Assembly (NCBI GenBank): GCA_021324455.1
Contig: JAJPJA010000005.1
Location: forward strand, 1-64,000
DNA length: 64,000 nucleotides
Origin: Pseudomonadota bacterium
GTDB lineage: Bacteria > Desulfobacterota > Binatia > Binatales > Binataceae
Direction of reading: 5' to 3'
Shown: piece after piece, positions 60,031 to 64,000 of the stretch
Numbering within the stretch: position 1 is the stretch's first letter
Layout of the letters: the number at the start of each line of letters is the position of its first letter
The notes under the pieces: model-generated
What the model was told of the DNA's origin: nothing
Seen by the model: the letters and a program-made list of their open reading frames with translations, nothing else
Databases searched by the model: none
Made by a program: the position numbers and the translations under genes

Positions 60031-61770
60031 ATGAAGCACAAATACGAAGGCAAAGATCTTCAGGGTCTCGTCGACCTCGGACGAGAGCAGGGGTATCTGA
60101 CCTTCGACCAGGTTAACGATTTTCTGCCGCAGGACGTCTCTTCTCCGGGCGACCTGCGGGCGGCGCTGGAGTCTTTCGAGGACATGGATATCAAGGTCCT
60201 CGACGAGGTTCCCGCCGAGGGCGCGGAAGTCGAAGCCGAGGCCGAAGCCAAGGAAGAGCCCGAAGAGGAGGCGGTTGATAACCTCAGCGAATCCTCCGAC
60301 CCCGTCCGCCTCTATCTCAAGGAGATGGGCAATTTCCAGCTCCTCACCCGGGAGCAGGAAGTGGAGATCGCCAAGCGCATCGAGGCGGGCGAGAAAGAGG
60401 TCGAAGAAGAAGTCCTCAAGTCCCCGATCATGCTCGAGCATATCATTCATATCGGCGAGCGAGTGGAATCGGGCGAAGCCGACCTGCGCGACGTTTTCGA
60501 GGAAGCCGAGGAGACCGACTCCGACGAAGACAAGGGTCCCGAGGCCGACGAAGCGCAGCGTGAGCGGCTGCTTACATTTACCCGCAAGCTGATCCGGCTG
60601 CGGGACAAGCTTGAAGAGGCCGAAGACGCGCTGCGCTCCAAGCCCGGTCCGCGCATAAAGCCCCGGCTGGAAAAGCAGCATGCGCGCTTCAAGCAGCGGA
60701 TCAAGGAAGAACTCAAGGCGATGCAGCTGTCGCCGCGCGTCGAGGAAGCCGTCATCAACGAGATGCGCCGCCTGCTGTATGAGCATCGCCGGAACCAGCG
60801 GCTGATCTCGGGCTATGAAAGCGCCACCGGAAAAAGCAAGAACCAGCTGATGCGCGAGGCGGCCGAGGCCGAAGGGCGGCATTCCGTCAAAGTCAACGGT
60901 ACACGCCAGAACCTGGCCGATATCGCGGCGCGGATCCGCGAAGCGCAGCGCAATATCAAGGAGATCGAGCGCCGGGTCAAGGCCACCGGCGAGGAGTTGG
61001 GCCGCTCGCTGCAGACCATCGAGGCCGGCCAGGCCAAGAGCCGCCAGGCGAAAAAAGAACTGACCGAGGCCAATCTGCGCCTCGTCGTGAGCCTGGGCAA
61101 ACGCTACACCAACCGCGGGCTCGGCTTTCTCGACCTGATCCAGGAAGGCAATATCGGCCTGATGCGCGCGGTCGACAAGTTTGAGTATCAGCGCGGCTAT
61201 AAGTTCTCCACCTACGCGACCTGGTGGATCCGGCAGTCGATGTCGCGCGCAATCGCGGACCAGGGCCGCACCATCCGGATCCCCGTGCACATGGTGGAGA
61301 CCATCAACAAGCTGCTGCGCGTCACCCGTCTGCTGGTGCAGCGGCTGGGCCGCGAACCCACCCCGGACGAAATCGCGGGGCAGATGGAGATGCCGCTGGA
61401 CAAGGTCCAGAAGGTACTCAAAATCGTCAAGGAACCGATTTCGCTGGAAACTCCGATCGGCGACGAAGAGGAAAGCTCCCTGGGCGATTTCGTCGAGGAC
61501 GAACTGGCGCCTTCGCCGGTGGAAGCGGCGATTCATACCAACCTGGGCGAGCAGACCCGCAAAGTCCTGGCCACCCTGACTCCGCGCGAGGAGCAAATCC
61601 TGCGGATGCGGTTCGGGATCGGACAGAAGACTGACTACACGCTGGAAGAAGTGGGCAAACAGTTCGCCGTCACGCGCGAACGTATCCGCCAGATCGAAGC
61701 CAAGGCGCTGCGCAAGCTGCGCACCACCGCGCGTTCGCGCAATCTCGAGGGCTTCGTCGATCGCGAATAG
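60031..61770 (+). CDS. rpoD: RNA polymerase primary sigma factor
   Basis: [59 protein letters not shown]-terminal [20 protein letters not shown]. Confidence 0.97.
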   Translation: MKHKYEGKDLQGLVDLGREQGYLTFDQVNDFLPQDVSSPGDLRAALESFEDMDIKVLDEVPAEGAEVEAEAEAKEEPEEEAVDNLSESSDPVRLYLKEMGNFQLLTREQEVEIAKRIEAGEKEVEEEVLKSPIMLEHIIHIGERVESGEADLRDVFEEAEETDSDEDKGPEADEAQRERLLTFTRKLIRLRDKLEEAEDALRSKPGPRIKPRLEKQHARFKQRIKEELKAMQLSPRVEEAVINEMRRLLYEHRRNQRLISGYESATGKSKNQLMREAAEAEGRHSVKVNGTRQNLADIAARIREAQRNIKEIERRVKATGEELGRSLQTIEAGQAKSRQAKKELTEANLRLVVSLGKRYTNRGLGFLDLIQEGNIGLMRAVDKFEYQRGYKFSTYATWWIRQSMSRAIADQGRTIRIPVHMVETINKLLRVTRLLVQRLGREPTPDEIAGQMEMPLDKVQKVLKIVKEPISLETPIGDEEESSLGDFVEDELAPSPVEAAIHTNLGEQTRKVLATLTPREEQILRMRFGIGQKTDYTLEEVGKQFAVTRERIRQIEAKALRKLRTTARSRNLEGFVDRE

Positions 61771-61777
61771 TCCCGCT

Positions 61778-61812
61778 CGAGCCCCCTCTCGCGCAGCGGC
61801 AGAGGGGGCTCG
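61778..61812. terminator. bidirectional hairpin terminator between rpoD and sodB
   Basis: 12-bp stem CGAGCCCCCTCT / AGAGGGGGCTCG, 11-nt loop, between convergent genes. Confidence 0.75.
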
Positions 61813-61821
61813 CACCGCTTT

Positions 61822-62400
61822 TCACTTCATATTCGACGCCACGAACTGCCAGTTGACCACGTTCCAGAACTGCTCGACATATTTCGGCCGGGCGTTGCGG
61901 TAGTCGATGTAGTAGGCATGCTCCCAGACGTCACAGGTCAGCAGCGGCAGCTGTTCGCGGGTCAGCGGGTTTTCCGCATTGGCGGTCTTCTCGATCGCCA
62001 GTGAGCCGTCCTTCTTCTGCACCAGCCAGGCCCATCCGCTGCCGAATTGACCGACGGCGGCTTCGGTGAAGGACTTTTTGAATTCCTCGAAACTCTTAAA
62101 ATAACGATCGATGGCGGCCGCGAGCTTGCCGCTGGGCGAGCCGCCGGCTTTGGGCGCCATACAGTTCCAGTAAAAGCTGTGGTTCCAGTGCTGCGCGGCA
62201 TTGTTGAAGATGGCACCGTCGGCCTGGCGCACAATCTCTTCCAGCGACATCCCCGCGAACTTGGTGTTGGCCACCAGCTCGTTGAGCTTGGCGACATAAG
62301 CGGCGTGATGCTTGCCGTGATGGTACTCCAGCGTCTCTTCGGAAAGATATGGAGCAAGTGCGTTCCTGGCGTAAGGAAGTTTCGGCAGTTCAAAAGCCAT
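61822..62400 (-). CDS. sodB: Fe/Mn superoxide dismutase
   Basis: FELPKLPYARNALAPYLSEETLEYHHGKHHAAYVAKLN, WNHSFYWNCM, CDVWEHAYYIDYRNARPKYVEQFW. Confidence 0.96.
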   Translation of the reverse strand: MAFELPKLPYARNALAPYLSEETLEYHHGKHHAAYVAKLNELVANTKFAGMSLEEIVRQADGAIFNNAAQHWNHSFYWNCMAPKAGGSPSGKLAAAIDRYFKSFEEFKKSFTEAAVGQFGSGWAWLVQKKDGSLAIEKTANAENPLTREQLPLLTCDVWEHAYYIDYRNARPKYVEQFWNVVNWQFVASNMK

Positions 62401-63039
62401 TTCTCAATCTCTCCCGATTGGATTTCACAGCCGTTGCGCGTGCGAATAGTGTGTTGAGCAACTGCGGTCGGATGCCGGTCCGATGCGGACGAGGAGAGCC
62501 GGCATGGCGACTGACAATCGCCGTCCGGCGGCAATAAAACACCGCGAGAATTGGAAATGATGCCCGCTCACGCGCTGCCGCGAGGCATGGTTTCCCAATC
62601 CAGACTAGTGGTGACGGCGCAGTTTAGCCGATTAAAGCGTGTATTACCTGAAGTACGCTCTCTTCCTTTAACCTTAAGACCAGGGCTCCTTCAGGTCAAG
62701 AAATTTGTCTGCGCGCAGCCCATGACTTTTTCAGCCGCCACGCATCGCTGACAACTTATCCTGCCTTGCGGATGCCAGAAGTGCCGCGGCATGAATAGTT
62801 CAGTCTGAAATCATCGCCGCCAGCTTATGCCGGAACCCGGCGCGACGCTGCTTTTGGCGGCGATGAAGGCTCGCGGCGGCGCAATGGCGGGGCCCGAATC
62901 GGCCAAAATGGGTGTCAATTGAACTTAGCGCCCAAATCTTGACCTTGCGGCAAAAAATTGATTGATGGCTGGTTGAATGAAAACGAATGCGCCGCTGGTT
63001 GAGGAGCGCTTATGATCAACTTCTGAGAAGGAGGACGGC

Positions 63040-63735
63040 ATGGACGCGTTCTATTTGTTGCTGCGGTGGTTTCACTTCCTTTTTGGCATCACGTGGATCG
63101 GCATTTTGTACTATTTCAATTTCGTTCAAACCCCGTTTTTCGCCGAAACCGAGCCTGCCGTGCGCAGCGGTGCGGTGCAAAAGCTGGTACCCCGAGCCCT
63201 GTGGTGGTTCCGATGGGGCGCGATGGGCACGGTTATCGTCGGCATCATCTACCTGCTGCTGTGGTGGGGCCAGCGGCTGGATTGGGCGATTACTTCATGG
63301 ACCGTGGCGATTCTGACCGGCGGTACCCTGGGCATCATCATGTTTCTCAACGTATGGCTGGTGATCTGGCCCAATCAGCGGATCGTGATTGGGTCCGCGG
63401 TTACCGTTGCCGGCGGCGGACAGGCCGACCCGCGCGCCACACCGGCGGGGCGGCGCGCCGGTCTGGCCTCGCGTACCAATACGTTGTTTTCAATCCCGAT
63501 GCTGTTCTTCATGGGAGCCGCCAGCCATTACAACCTGGTCGGGACGGTGACCTCAGGCGGCGTAGCGGGATGGATTATCGTCGGGCTGATCGTGATTGGA
63601 CTGGTCGAAGCCAACGCTTTGATCGGAAGCAGCGGGCCCTCCAAGAAGCCGCTCGACAGCGTGGCGGGCGCACTGATTTCCGGCTTTGTAGTCTGGCTCA
63701 TCCTGCTCATCATCATCCTGGCGACGCTCGGCTGA
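63040..63735 (+). CDS. PuuD-like membrane protein (no C-terminal cytochrome c domain)
   Basis: LLLRWFHFLFGITWIGILYYFNFVQTPFFAE, MFLNVWLVIWPNQRIVIG; SD AAGGAGG upstream. Confidence 0.72.
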   Translation: MDAFYLLLRWFHFLFGITWIGILYYFNFVQTPFFAETEPAVRSGAVQKLVPRALWWFRWGAMGTVIVGIIYLLLWWGQRLDWAITSWTVAILTGGTLGIIMFLNVWLVIWPNQRIVIGSAVTVAGGGQADPRATPAGRRAGLASRTNTLFSIPMLFFMGAASHYNLVGTVTSGGVAGWIIVGLIVIGLVEANALIGSSGPSKKPLDSVAGALISGFVVWLILLIIILATLG

Positions 63736-63764
63736 GTTAAGCGCAAGCGCATTCGGATGTTGCG

Positions 63765-63789
63765 GCGCGGAGCAGGCCGCGCTTTATTT
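63765..63789 (+). terminator. rho-independent terminator
   Basis: GCGCGG-AGCAGG-CCGCGC followed by TTTATTT. Confidence 0.65.
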
Positions 63790-64000
63790 CTGATCCCTGG
63801 CCGCCTGCAGGAATGCGGTCAGATTGTCGATCTGATCCGCCAGTTGCGGAAACGCCCGCATCGCATGCGTCTTTCGTTTGGGCGTGTATCCGGGAGGATA
63901 GGACAGATGCAGCACGCGCGCCTCGATCAGCGCGCGCGACGACCCGGCAATTGCCGGTCCCTGGCTGCCGGGAAGGTTCGGATTGGGGTTGTGACAGACC
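63784..64000 (-). CDS. c-type cytochrome C-terminal part (5' end beyond window)
   Basis: Minus strand reads VCHNPNPNLPGSQGPAIAGSSRALIEARVLHLSYPPGYTPKRKTHAMRAFPQLADQIDNLTAFLQAARDQK*; the CH is consistent with the end of a CxxCH heme motif. Confidence 0.6.
   Translation of the reverse strand, partial: VCHNPNPNLPGSQGPAIAGSSRALIEARVLHLSYPPGYTPKRKTHAMRAFPQLADQIDNLTAFLQAARDQK

Noticed and set aside
59923-61815. 630-aa minus-strand ORF
   Set aside because: Antisense to rpoD; artefact of GC codon bias.

Overview
This is a 64-kb, GC-rich, gene-dense bacterial chromosomal window. I saw no tRNA, rRNA, CRISPR array or transposase. Calls come from reading the supplied translations and the nucleotide sequence; no database search was run. 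Recognisable modules: (1) enoyl-CoA hydratase / LLM flavin oxidoreductase / SDR genes; (2) an assimilatory sulfur module: Rrf2 regulator divergent from sulfite reductase and APS/PAPS reductase, with an inverted-repeat operator over a sigma70-like promoter; (3) an ammonium-sensing module: small membrane ORFs, amtB (frameshifted here), a 30-aa micro-ORF, a TPR protein, a 53-aa ORF, P-II, a DUF1646-type permease and a NtrC-like AAA+ regulator that lacks GAFTGA and has an altered Walker B, preceded by a sigma54-like -24/-12 element; (4) two paralogous amidases around a di-heme (DUF1111-type) cytochrome; (5) an assimilatory nitrate/nitrite operon (nirB, nirD, nasA, narK-type transporter) ending in an outer-membrane beta-barrel gene, divergent from a LysR regulator; (6) a group 1h-like (high-affinity, actinobacterial-type) [NiFe]-hydrogenase locus with a NifU/four-Cys Rieske-like fusion, several uncharacterised accessory and small proteins, a maturation protease, YceI, HypC, HypD, a GmhA/SIS-like protein and HypE; (7) a tandem pair of uncharacterised ~235-aa proteins; (8) F420-type oxidoreductases, rpoD, sodB, sufT and a PuuD-like membrane protein. 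The best candidates for under-described biology are the hydrogenase accessory set, the degenerate regulator with micro-ORFs in the Amt/P-II module, and the tandem unknown pair.
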